Assembly (NCBI GenBank): GCA_031265015.1 | Contig: JAISDG010000127.1 | Span: 1-6,973 of the forward strand | From: Spirochaetaceae bacterium | GTDB taxonomy: Bacteria > Spirochaetota > Spirochaetia > Treponematales > Breznakiellaceae | Reading direction: 5' to 3' | Length of the DNA: 6,973 nt | Shown: positions 1 through 6,126 of the stretch, piece by piece | Layout: the number at the start of each line of letters is the position of its first letter | How positions within the stretch are numbered: position 1 is the stretch's first letter | Notes under the pieces: generated by a model | Told to the model about the DNA's origin: nothing | The model's input: only the letters and a program-made list of their open reading frames with translations | Database searches by the model: none | Made by a program: the position numbers and the translations under genes

Positions 1-387
1 CATGAGCTTGAAGAAGGGGGAACGCCCCTCACAGCCGATGTGCTGCGTGCGGAGTACCGGGGCCTTCTCGAAAAATATTTCGGCCCGGCCATGGTACTGG
101 AACCCGAAAGCGATCTTGAGGGACTGCGCATACCTCATTTTTACCGGGCCTTTTATGTGTACAAGTACGCCACAGGTATTTCCGCCTCCTATGCCCTGGC
201 GGAACGGGTTCTTTCCGGCGGGAAAAAAGAACGGGACGATTACTTTGCCTTTCTTAAATCCGGCGGTTCCCGGTTTCCCCTTGAATCCCTCAAACTTGCG
301 GGGGTGGATATGTCCGGCCCCGCGCCGGTAGAAGCGGCCTGCCGGGCTTTTGGCCGGCTGGTGGACCGGCTGGAAACCCTGCTGTGA
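1..387 (+). CDS. pepF: Oligoendopeptidase F, C-terminal part (5' end outside window)
   Basis: This is the last 128 codons of a gene that begins before the window; the frame is open from base 1 and ends at TGA 385-387. The protein resembles the C-terminal domain of M3-family (thimet/oligoendopeptidase F) zinc metallopeptidases, cytoplasmic enzymes that trim short peptides. Visible family signatures are the IPHFYRAFYVYKYATG segment (about residues 44-59 of the fragment), whose His and Tyr residues line the substrate site in this family, then ISASYALAERVLSGG and the ending FLKSGGSRFPLESLKLAGVD. The HExxH zinc motif would lie upstream and cannot be checked. A GTG at 40 is in frame but is internal, because the reading frame before it (HELEEGGTPLTAD) already looks like this family. 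The gene converges on the lipoprotein gene at 451-834 and is not part of the arg operon. The family assignment is firm; the exact subfamily is less so. Confidence 0.88.
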   Translation, partial: HELEEGGTPLTADVLRAEYRGLLEKYFGPAMVLEPESDLEGLRIPHFYRAFYVYKYATGISASYALAERVLSGGKKERDDYFAFLKSGGSRFPLESLKLAGVDMSGPAPVEAACRAFGRLVDRLETLL

Positions 388-388
388 A

Positions 389-440
389 GGGGCGCAAATA
401 AAGAACCTTTTGCCCCGCCTTCGGCGCCCTGGTTTCTCTT
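389..440. terminator. Possible weak terminator between convergent genes
   Basis: The 63-base gap between two convergent stop codons holds an imperfect hairpin: GGGG-CAAA (389-398, with a two-base CG bulge) can pair with TTTG-CCCC (409-416). It is followed by a small hairpin, CGCC-TTC-GGCG (416-426), and then a T-rich run, TTTCTCTTT (432-440). This could end pepF transcription, but the stems are short or bulged and the T-tract is broken. Its placement is the main support. Confidence 0.35.
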
Positions 441-450
441 TACCGACCGC

Positions 451-834
451 TTAATACCCCAGTTCGGTAAGCCGGGCCAGGACTTTTTCCGTCAGCAGCT
501 TGAACCGGGGCGGCAGGGGGTCGCCGCCGGGTACGCTGTAGCGGGCCAGGAGGCTTTCAAATTCGTCCTGAGCCAGGGCGTATTTTCTCTGTTTGTAATG
601 AATAAAGGCAATTTCATATTCCCCTGTGGCAAGGTATTCCGCTGAATCGCCGTGCCGTTCCAGCAGCGCTCCGTAATACTGAAGGGCTACTTTGTACTTG
701 TTAATGTCCGTTGCTTCCTGGGCTTTTTGGATCAATTTATTGGGCGGCATGTCGCCGGGTATTTCCACCACGGTGGCGCAGGCGGCAGCCAGGGCCAGCA
801 AAGCCGCGGCGGTAAAGGCAGTTCGGATTTTCAT
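451..834 (-). CDS. Small TPR-like lipoprotein
   Basis: A predicted lipoprotein of 127 residues with no family name I can give. I chose ATG 834-832 because it is followed directly by a signal peptide: MKIR, a hydrophobic Ala/Leu stretch (residues 5-18) and a lipobox-like LAAAC, with Cys19 as the predicted lipidated residue. An earlier in-frame start (936) would bury this signal. After a short linker, residues 42-62 and 72-99 look like two helix-turn-helix tetratricopeptide-type repeats (NKYKVALQYYGALLERHGD and GEYEIAFIHYKQRKYALAQ), similar in style to the TPR part of BamD-like or YbgF-like envelope proteins but much shorter. The role is unknown; a membrane-anchored scaffold for protein contacts is the usual guess for such proteins. 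It is transcribed divergently from argC. A TATACT hexamer (847-842, - strand) lies just before the start and could be a -10 box for a very short or absent leader; a weak GGGA lies 3-6 bases upstream of the ATG. Confidence 0.72.
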   Translation of the reverse strand: MKIRTAFTAAALLALAAACATVVEIPGDMPPNKLIQKAQEATDINKYKVALQYYGALLERHGDSAEYLATGEYEIAFIHYKQRKYALAQDEFESLLARYSVPGGDPLPPRFKLLTEKVLARLTELGY

Positions 835-914
835 AAGTCCCAGTATACCGTAAAAGCCGGTGCTAGGTAAGGCCTGGCGGAGCTTATCCTCACGAAAGCG
901 GTGTTTTTCCGTAT

Positions 915-950
915 TGTATAAATATGTACAAAGCATGTATAAATATTACA
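915..950 (+). promoter_or_regulatory. Tandem ARG-box-like palindromes over the argC promoter and start
   Basis: Two copies of the 11-mer TGTATAAATAT occur at 915-925 and 936-946, offset by exactly 21 bases. Each is the left part of an imperfect palindrome: TGTA-N8-TACA (915-930) and TGTA-N7-TACA (936-950). The arginine repressor ArgR/AhrC binds imperfect palindromes with general form TGNATWWWWATNCA, often in pairs about 21 bp centre to centre. The first copy fits that form with one mismatch and the second with two. Each copy also contains TATAAA, a plausible -10 hexamer (917-922 and 938-943), but no good TTGACA-like -35 is visible. The second site runs into the A of the argC ATG, so a bound repressor would cover both promoter and start. 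Operator identity is inferred from sequence resemblance only, and AT-rich sequence can match such a motif by chance. Confidence 0.45.
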
Positions 951-2110
951 TGACAGCAGGCATTATCGGCGCCACAGGATACGCCGGCGCGGAACTGGCA
1001 AGGATCCTCTGGGCCCATCCGGAGATCCGTTCCCTGGTTCTTGCTTCGGTAAGCCGTCAGGGCGAAGCCATAACCGGCATCTATCCCAATTTTTTGGAAG
1101 CGGCAAAAACCGGCAGCGACAAATTCGGATCCGGTATCCTGGAAACGCCGGAAAACCTGATCCGCCGTTCCGATATTGTGTTCGGCGCGCTTCCCGCGGG
1201 AGCCGGGGAAGGTTACGCGAAAGCCTCTCTTGACCGGGGCGTTTCCTATATCGATCTGTCCGCGGATTTCCGTTTTGATGAAGACGAGGCGGCCTATGCC
1301 GCGTGGTACGGAAAATCCTGGCGGTACCCGGAACTGCGCCGCCGTTCGGTTTACGGCCTGCCGGAACTGAACCGGCGGCGTATCCGGGAGCTTGCCGCCG
1401 CGGGGCCGGTGGTGGCCGGCAACCCCGGCTGTTATCCGACGGCGGTAAGCCTTGCCTGTTATCCTCTGCTGGATCCCGCCGGCCCCGTACGGAAGGCCGG
1501 TCCGGCGCTTGCTCCGGGTTCGGCGATCATCGCCGACGCCGTTTCCGGAGTAACCGGAGCGGGCAGGGAACTGGGCCGTCCCTACCATTTCCCCGAATGT
1601 TCCGGCTCGGTGAGCGCCTATAAAGTGGGAACCCACCGGCATACGCCGGAAATCAGCCGTACCCTCATGAAAATGTCCGGCGCTCCGGTACCCCTGGTGT
1701 TTACCCCCCACCTGGGACCCTTTAACCGGGGCATTCTGGCGACGGTGTACATGTTCCTGGCGGGAACGGGGACGGCGGAAACTTCCGCGGTTTCCGCGGT
1801 TTCCCCCGGCGGGCAGGGGGAAACCGCAGAAAAGCTTGCGCTGATCCGGGAAGCCTACGCGGCCTTTTATAAAGACGAGCCCTTTGTCCGGGTTCTCCCC
1901 GAAGGGGTTTCCGCTGCCACGGGCCGGGTGCGGCGATCAAATTTCTGTGATCTGTCGGTACATCTTGACGGGACCGGTTCGGTACTGATTGTCGAATCGG
2001 CCATAGACAATATGGTAAAGGGAGCCGCGGGCCAGGCTGTTCAGAACATGAACCTGATCTGCGGCTTTGCGGAAACCGCGGGGCTGGAAGCCCTGCCGTC
2101 CCTCTTTTGA
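950..2110 (+). CDS. argC: N-acetyl-gamma-glutamyl-phosphate reductase
   Basis: NADPH-dependent reduction of N-acetylglutamyl phosphate to the semialdehyde, third step of ornithine synthesis, cytoplasmic. The 386-residue product begins MTAGIIGATGYAGAEL, with the nucleotide-binding G7xxG10xxG13 loop. The catalytic cysteine is Cys161 in GNPGCYPTA, and the active-site histidine region is KVGTHRHTPEI (His229, His231). The PHLGPFNRGILATVY and FYKDEPFVRV segments are also typical. I chose ATG 950 because family members start one or two residues before the GI(V/I)GATGYAG loop; an ATG at 935 would add only MYKYY. Neither start has a Shine-Dalgarno sequence, unlike every later gene of the operon. The protein is longer than the usual roughly 345 residues, partly through a low-complexity insertion at about residues 275-293 (SAVSAVSPGGQG) encoded by a 9-base tandem repeat. 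First gene of the operon; its stop lies 7 bases before argJ. Confidence 0.96.
   Translation: MTAGIIGATGYAGAELARILWAHPEIRSLVLASVSRQGEAITGIYPNFLEAAKTGSDKFGSGILETPENLIRRSDIVFGALPAGAGEGYAKASLDRGVSYIDLSADFRFDEDEAAYAAWYGKSWRYPELRRRSVYGLPELNRRRIRELAAAGPVVAGNPGCYPTAVSLACYPLLDPAGPVRKAGPALAPGSAIIADAVSGVTGAGRELGRPYHFPECSGSVSAYKVGTHRHTPEISRTLMKMSGAPVPLVFTPHLGPFNRGILATVYMFLAGTGTAETSAVSAVSPGGQGETAEKLALIREAYAAFYKDEPFVRVLPEGVSAATGRVRRSNFCDLSVHLDGTGSVLIVESAIDNMVKGAAGQAVQNMNLICGFAETAGLEALPSLF
1782..1808 (+). repeat. 9-base tandem repeat inside argC
   Basis: CTTCCGCGG (1782-1790) and TTTCCGCGG (1791-1799) are tandem copies followed by a third, degraded unit, TTTCCCCCG (1800-1808). The unit is a multiple of three and so extends the protein in frame, giving the repeated Ser-Ala-Val in SAVSAVSPGG (residues 279-288). 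It sits between the RGILATVY strand and the FYKDEPFVRV segment, where most ArgC proteins have only a short loop. Confidence 0.75.
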
Positions 2111-2117
2111 GGTATCC

Positions 2118-3350
2118 GTGAAAGAACTCGAAGGCGGGGTCTGCGCCCCAAGGGGATTCAGGGCCGGGGGGATCCGCTGCGGCATCAAGGCCGGCGGGGA
2201 CAAACGGGATCTGGCCCTGATCTGCTCCGATGGGCCCTGTGTTTCCGCCGCGGTCTTTACCTCGAACCGGGTACAGGCGGCGAATATCCTGGTAAGCCGG
2301 GAGCACAACAAGGCGGGAAAGATCCGGGCGGTGATCGCCAATTCGGGAAACGCCAATGCCTGTACCGGCCAGGCGGGGATTGCCGCGGCCCGGCGCATGG
2401 CTTCCTTGGCCGCGGAGTGTCTGGGGATAAGCGCCGGAGAGACGGCGGTAGCGTCCACCGGAGTTATTGGCGTACCCCTGCCCATTGAAAAGATAGAAGC
2501 GGCCATGGGCCGGCTTGCTGCCTCCCTGGACCCCGGCGCGGCCGGTCATGACGCCGCCCTGGAGGCGATCATGACCACCGATACCCGGAAAAAGGCCGGG
2601 GCCGTGGAATTGACGCTGCCGGGTTCGGCCGCGGGCCCGGTCCGTATCGGCGCCATGGTAAAGGGGTCGGGGATGATCCATCCCAATATGGCCACCATGA
2701 TCGGCGTCATTACCACCGACGCGGTCATCGGCTCCGAGGAACTGGACCGGGCTTTGCGCCGGACGGTAAACCGTTCCTTTAACCGGCTGACGGTGGACGG
2801 GGATACCTCTACCAACGACATGGTCCTTGCCATGGCAAACGGCGCGGCGGGGAACCCGCTTATTGCCCCGGGGGGCGCGGCGTATGAAGCCTTTGCCGGG
2901 GCCCTGGAAGCGCTCTGCGTAAAGCTTGCCAGGGCCATGGCCCGGGACGGGGAAGGGGCAACCAGGCTCCTCACCGTGACGGTCCGGGGTGCCGCGTCGG
3001 AGGAAGACGCCGCGGTCCTGGCCCGGTCCGTGGCGGGATCAAGCCTGGTCAAGGCCGCCTGCTTCGGAGCGGACGCTAACTGGGGCCGGGTCCTTTGCGC
3101 CCTGGGTTACGCGGGGGTTCCCTTTGAACCGGAACGGACATCGGTCCGGTTTGCCGGAGCTTCGAGGAGCGTCGTGGTCTGCGAGGGGGGATGTTCCGTT
3201 CCCTTTTCCGAGGAGGACGCGAAACAAATCCTCCTGGAAGAGGAGCTTGAAATCCTGGCGGTCGTGGGCGGCGGTCCGGGGGAAGCTTCTGCCTGGGGCT
3301 GTGATTTAAGTTACGATTACGTAAAAATCAACGGGGACTACCGTTCATGA
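2118..3350 (+). CDS. argJ: Bifunctional glutamate N-acetyltransferase / amino-acid acetyltransferase
   Basis: ArgJ moves the acetyl group from N-acetylornithine to glutamate, releasing ornithine and recycling the acetyl group; bifunctional members also use acetyl-CoA and so replace ArgA. Whether this one is bifunctional cannot be read from the sequence. The product has 410 residues, normal for the family. It is an Ntn-type enzyme that cleaves itself: the conserved site is GSGMIHPNMATMIGVITTDA, with cleavage expected between Ala192 and Thr193, making Thr193 the nucleophile of the beta chain. The oxyanion-hole segment STGVIG (Thr114-Gly115), NSGNANACTG and the C-terminal CDLSYDYVKINGDYRS are all present. 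I chose GTG 2118 because GAGG (2109-2112) lies 5 bases upstream; this Shine-Dalgarno overlaps the argC stop codon, suggesting translational coupling. An earlier in-frame start at 2067, inside argC, has no such support. Gap to argB is 9 bases. Confidence 0.96.
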   Translation: MKELEGGVCAPRGFRAGGIRCGIKAGGDKRDLALICSDGPCVSAAVFTSNRVQAANILVSREHNKAGKIRAVIANSGNANACTGQAGIAAARRMASLAAECLGISAGETAVASTGVIGVPLPIEKIEAAMGRLAASLDPGAAGHDAALEAIMTTDTRKKAGAVELTLPGSAAGPVRIGAMVKGSGMIHPNMATMIGVITTDAVIGSEELDRALRRTVNRSFNRLTVDGDTSTNDMVLAMANGAAGNPLIAPGGAAYEAFAGALEALCVKLARAMARDGEGATRLLTVTVRGAASEEDAAVLARSVAGSSLVKAACFGADANWGRVLCALGYAGVPFEPERTSVRFAGASRSVVVCEGGCSVPFSEEDAKQILLEEELEILAVVGGGPGEASAWGCDLSYDYVKINGDYRS

Positions 3351-3359
3351 AAGAGGATT

Positions 3360-4232
3360 ATGAAAGAGATGGATAACGCCGGCAGGGCCCGGGTCCTGAT
3401 CCAGGCCCTGCCCTATATCAGGCAGTTCAGGGGAAAGACCGTGGTCGTCAAATACGGCGGGAACGCGATGATCAACGCCGGACTAAAGGCGGCGGTAATG
3501 GAGGACCTGATCCTCATGTCCTATGTGGGAATCAGGATTGTGCTGGTCCACGGCGGGGGCCCGGAAATCGAAGGGATGCTCCATGCCCTGGGAAAGGAAA
3601 GCCGCTTTGTGGACGGGCTCCGCTATACCGACGAGGAAACCATGGCGGTGGTCCAGATGGTCCTCTGCGGCAGGGTGAACAAGGACATTACCGCGCTCAT
3701 TGAAAATTCCGGCGGCCGGGCCCTGGGGCTCTGCGGCATCGACGGCGCGATGCTCCGGGCCCGGCAGTTCAGGCCCGGCGGCGGGGACATCGGCATGGTA
3801 GGGGAAATTGTCTCGGTCAATACCCAGGTGCTGGAACAGATTCTGGCCGCCGGGGCGATCCCCGTGGTGTCTTCCGTGGCCCTGGGCACGGAAGCGGATA
3901 CGGGAAAGGTCTTTAACGTCAACGCCGATACCGCCGCCGCAAAAATAGCCGCCGCCCTCGGGGCGGAAAAAATGATCCTGATGACCGACGTCCGGGGTAT
4001 ACTGAAGGATGTCCACGACGAGGGTTCCCTTATCAAAGTTCTTTCCCGTTCCGGCCTGGAGGAACTGAAACGGAACGGAACCGTCAGCAAGGGAATGATC
4101 CCCAAGGTTGACTGCTGCTCCCTGGCCATAGACGGCGGGGTAGGGAAGGCCCACATCATTGACGGGCGGCTTCCCCATGCTCTTTTAATTGAACTTTTTA
4201 CCGACGAAGGCATCGGTACCATGATAGAATGA
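3360..4232 (+). CDS. argB: Acetylglutamate kinase, arginine-sensitive type
   Basis: Phosphorylates N-acetylglutamate with ATP, second step of the pathway and usual control point. The 290-residue product has the amino-acid-kinase fold signatures: KYGGNAM with Lys31, the VHGGGPEI loop (Gly65-67), Arg88 in GLRYTDEETM, NVNADTAAAKIAAAL with Asn186 and Asp190, LMTDVRGIL, and SKGMIPKVDCC with Lys244. About 25 residues precede the first strand (RARVLIQALPYIRQFRGK). This resembles the N-terminal helix that builds the hexamer in arginine-inhibited kinases such as that of Thermotoga; the shorter E. coli enzyme lacks it. The C-terminal GVGKAHIIDGRLPHALLIE and FTDEGIGTMI also fit that group, so feedback inhibition by arginine is inferred. 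ATG 3360 follows AGAGGA (3352-3357) at a short spacing; ATG 3369 is an alternative start that would shorten the protein by three residues. Confidence 0.96.
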   Translation: MKEMDNAGRARVLIQALPYIRQFRGKTVVVKYGGNAMINAGLKAAVMEDLILMSYVGIRIVLVHGGGPEIEGMLHALGKESRFVDGLRYTDEETMAVVQMVLCGRVNKDITALIENSGGRALGLCGIDGAMLRARQFRPGGGDIGMVGEIVSVNTQVLEQILAAGAIPVVSSVALGTEADTGKVFNVNADTAAAKIAAALGAEKMILMTDVRGILKDVHDEGSLIKVLSRSGLEELKRNGTVSKGMIPKVDCCSLAIDGGVGKAHIIDGRLPHALLIELFTDEGIGTMIE

Positions 4233-4260
4233 TAGGAATGATAACGATAGAAAAACGATA
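4223..4260 (+). repeat. Cluster of GATA motifs in the argB-argD gap
   Basis: GATA occurs five times in 38 bases (4223, 4231, 4240, 4246 and 4257), spanning the end of argB and most of the 43-base gap before argD. Parts look like drifted tandem copies (GAATGATAG, GGAATGATA, ACGATAG, ACGATAAC). I see no stable hairpin and no clear regulatory meaning; local slippage is the simplest explanation. Confidence 0.5.
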
Positions 4261-4275
4261 ACCACGGAGTGTGCG

Positions 4276-5505
4276 ATGGCCGATTGTTTTATGAATACCT
4301 ACCACCGGCTCCCGGCGGTTTTTACCGGAGGGGAAGGGGTATGGCTCTACGATACGGAGGGGAAAGCGTATCTGGATTTTACCTCGGGGATTGCGGTAAA
4401 CTGCCTGGGACACAATCATCCGGCGCTGGTCAGGGCCCTTTCGGAACAGGCGGCGAAGCTTATCCATACCTGCAATTATTACCAAAGCGATGTAAGCCTT
4501 GTATTTGCGGAAAAGCTGGTCAAGGCCTGTATGAAAGCGGGAATGCAAAAGGTGTTTCTGGGCAATTCCGGGGCGGAAGCCAACGAGGGGGCCTGCAAGA
4601 TTGCCAGAAAATATTCCCTCAAAAAATACGGTCCCGGCAGGCATACCATCGTAACCCTGAAAGGGAGCTTCCACGGCAGAACCATCACGACCCTTTCGGC
4701 CACGGGGCAGGAGAAGTTCCACCGGGATTTCGGTCCCTTTACCGGGGGATTCCGGTTTATCCCCGGCGGGGACCTGGAAGAACTTGACCGGGCCCTGGAT
4801 CGGAAAACCACCGCGGGCTTTCTGGTAGAGGCGATCCAGGGCGAAAGCGGGATCATCCCCCAGGGTGAGGAGTACATCAGGACCGCGGCACAGCTCTGCG
4901 CCGAACGGGACATCCTTCTTATGTTTGACGAAATTCAGTGCGGCCTGGGCAGAACCGGAACCTTCCTTGCCCTGGAAGCCTACGGAGTACGGGCCGACAT
5001 GGTTACCCTCGCCAAGGGGCTTGCTGGCGGCGTTCCCGTGGGGGCGGTGCTGGCGGGAGAAAAGGCCGCCGGTGTCCTGCAAACCGGGGACCACGGCTCC
5101 ACCTTTGGGGGAAATCCCCTGGCCGCCGCCGCGGGTATTGTGGTTCTGGACACGGTGACCGATCCGGCCTTCCTGGGGGAAATCGCCCGGAAAGGCCGCC
5201 GGCTTATGGATACGGTCCGTTCATGGAACCATCCGCGGGTCCGGGAAATCCGGGGCCGGGGCCTTATGGCGGGGGTTGACATCGACCGCGACGCCTGGCC
5301 GGTACTGGAAGCGTTAATCCGCCGGGCGGAAAAAGCCGGCGGGCCGGACGCGGCGCCGAGTACGGCGGCGGCGCCGGATACGGCGGGGCTGCTGCTCTTA
5401 AGCGCCGGAGAACGGACCCTGCGGTTCCTGCCCCCCTATACGATTGCCGACGGGGAAATTGACCGGGGGCTGGAGATTCTTAAAACCCTACTGGATACCC
5501 TGTAA
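4276..5505 (+). CDS. argD: Acetylornithine aminotransferase
   Basis: A PLP-dependent class III aminotransferase that converts N-acetylglutamate semialdehyde plus glutamate to N-acetylornithine plus 2-oxoglutarate; related enzymes can also serve in lysine synthesis. The 409-residue product has GNSGAEANEGACKIARKY (cofactor phosphate region), SFHGRT, FDEIQCGLGRTG with Asp218, the Schiff-base Lys247 in TLAKGLAGGVPVGA, and Thr276 in HGSTFGGNPLA. The ending LRFLPPYTI is typical of the family, and its position in an arg operon makes ArgD the best reading over other class III members. ATG 4276 has GGAG (4266-4269) six bases upstream. Near the C terminus a low-complexity insertion, GPDAAPSTAAAPDTAG (residues 356-371), lies between the last domain helix and the LLLLSAGERTLRF strand; it comes from an 18-base tandem duplication. 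The active-site residues are intact, so I expect a working enzyme. Confidence 0.95.
   Translation: MADCFMNTYHRLPAVFTGGEGVWLYDTEGKAYLDFTSGIAVNCLGHNHPALVRALSEQAAKLIHTCNYYQSDVSLVFAEKLVKACMKAGMQKVFLGNSGAEANEGACKIARKYSLKKYGPGRHTIVTLKGSFHGRTITTLSATGQEKFHRDFGPFTGGFRFIPGGDLEELDRALDRKTTAGFLVEAIQGESGIIPQGEEYIRTAAQLCAERDILLMFDEIQCGLGRTGTFLALEAYGVRADMVTLAKGLAGGVPVGAVLAGEKAAGVLQTGDHGSTFGGNPLAAAAGIVVLDTVTDPAFLGEIARKGRRLMDTVRSWNHPRVREIRGRGLMAGVDIDRDAWPVLEALIRRAEKAGGPDAAPSTAAAPDTAGLLLLSAGERTLRFLPPYTIADGEIDRGLEILKTLLDTL
5351..5386 (+). repeat. 18-base tandem duplication inside argD
   Basis: Bases 5351-5368 and 5369-5386 are adjacent 18-base copies beginning CGGCGCCG and ending TACGGCGG; they differ only at the two bases after CGGCGCCG (AG versus GA), so 16 of 18 match. 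They encode AAPSTA and AAPDTA in frame. The preceding bases (about 5338-5350) look like a more degraded third copy. The repeat adds a flexible Ala/Pro stretch in the C-terminal domain of ArgD. Confidence 0.85.
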
Positions 5506-5527
5506 AGTCCTGAAGGAGGTACTTCGA

Positions 5528-6043
5528 ATGACAGCGGTAAACAAAAAATCCGAGTTAGTCAGCTGGTCTTCCACGTTCTCGGTGGGAATAAAACTTATCG
5601 ACGATCAGCACAAGGAACTTCTTAACCTGACCAACGATCTGTTTAACCACTGCGTTGGGGACGATGCGGAAGAACGGGCCTATTTTGAAAAGGTAATCCA
5701 CGAAGCCGTTAAGTATGTAAAAATCCACTTCGCCACGGAAGAAAAGATCATGCGGAAAACCAATTTTAGCGGGTTCCTTGACCATAAACGGGAACACGAA
5801 GCCTTTGTGCTGACGGTGGTGGAACAGATTCAGGCCTTTAACGAAGGGAAAAAATTCACCCTCACCGCCTTTACCAAATTCCTTAAAAACTGGATATTAA
5901 CCCACATTGCCCTTCAGGACAAACAGTACTTTGAGTACTTTAAAAAAGTCGCCACCCGGAAAAGCGACGGCAAATTAAGCATTACCCGGGAAGATCTGAC
6001 CCGCTATTCCGCGTCAAAATCCGGCATCCAAGGAGCTGTCTAG
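5528..6043 (+). CDS. Bacteriohemerythrin (non-heme di-iron O2-binding protein)
   Basis: A 171-residue single-domain hemerythrin. All seven expected di-iron ligands are visible: His28 (IDDQHKEL), His67 and Glu71 (HFATEEKIM), His86 and His90 (DHKREHEAF), His126 and Asp131 (THIALQD). Trp13 and the N-terminal SVGIKLIDDQH also fit. Such proteins bind O2 reversibly, and in bacteria are linked to O2 storage, delivery, detoxification or sensing; which applies here cannot be told. There is no signal peptide or membrane segment, so it should be cytoplasmic. About 30 residues follow the domain (142-171), charged and probably flexible, with no recognised partner domain. ATG 5528 is fixed by AAGGAGGT (5513-5520), seven bases upstream and the strongest ribosome site in the window. 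The gene lies only 22 bases after argD, with no terminator or obvious promoter between, so co-transcription with arg is likely. A longer reading from 5444 overlaps argD and is not needed. Confidence 0.93.
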   Translation: MTAVNKKSELVSWSSTFSVGIKLIDDQHKELLNLTNDLFNHCVGDDAEERAYFEKVIHEAVKYVKIHFATEEKIMRKTNFSGFLDHKREHEAFVLTVVEQIQAFNEGKKFTLTAFTKFLKNWILTHIALQDKQYFEYFKKVATRKSDGKLSITREDLTRYSASKSGIQGAV

Positions 6044-6126
6044 AAAGTACAATTTCCAGCAGCCCTTTTTTGCCATCCAGGCGGATTTTTTGAACGTTTA
6101 GAATTTCGAGGGAATGTGGTTCCGGG

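Noticed and set aside
890..1711. Open frame on the - strand opposite argC (273 codons)
   Set aside because: Composition is typical of a GC-rich shadow frame; it also crosses the control region and has no motif.
1722..2681. Long open frame on the - strand opposite argC and argJ (319 codons)
   Set aside because: It is rich in Arg, Gly and Pro, has no family motif and lies opposite two well-supported genes; high GC makes such antisense frames common.
4198..5094. Long open frame on the - strand opposite argD (298 codons)
   Set aside because: No recognisable domain, and the + strand ArgD motifs are complete here.
5444..6043. Longer hemerythrin start at 5444
   Set aside because: It would overlap argD by 62 bases, and the perfectly placed AAGGAGGT before ATG 5528 decides the start.
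6044..6126. Terminator right after the hemerythrin gene, or the end of the IS element
   Set aside because: Three T-runs are present but none is preceded by a stem longer than 3 bp, and no inverted repeat matching the other side of the remnant could be found.
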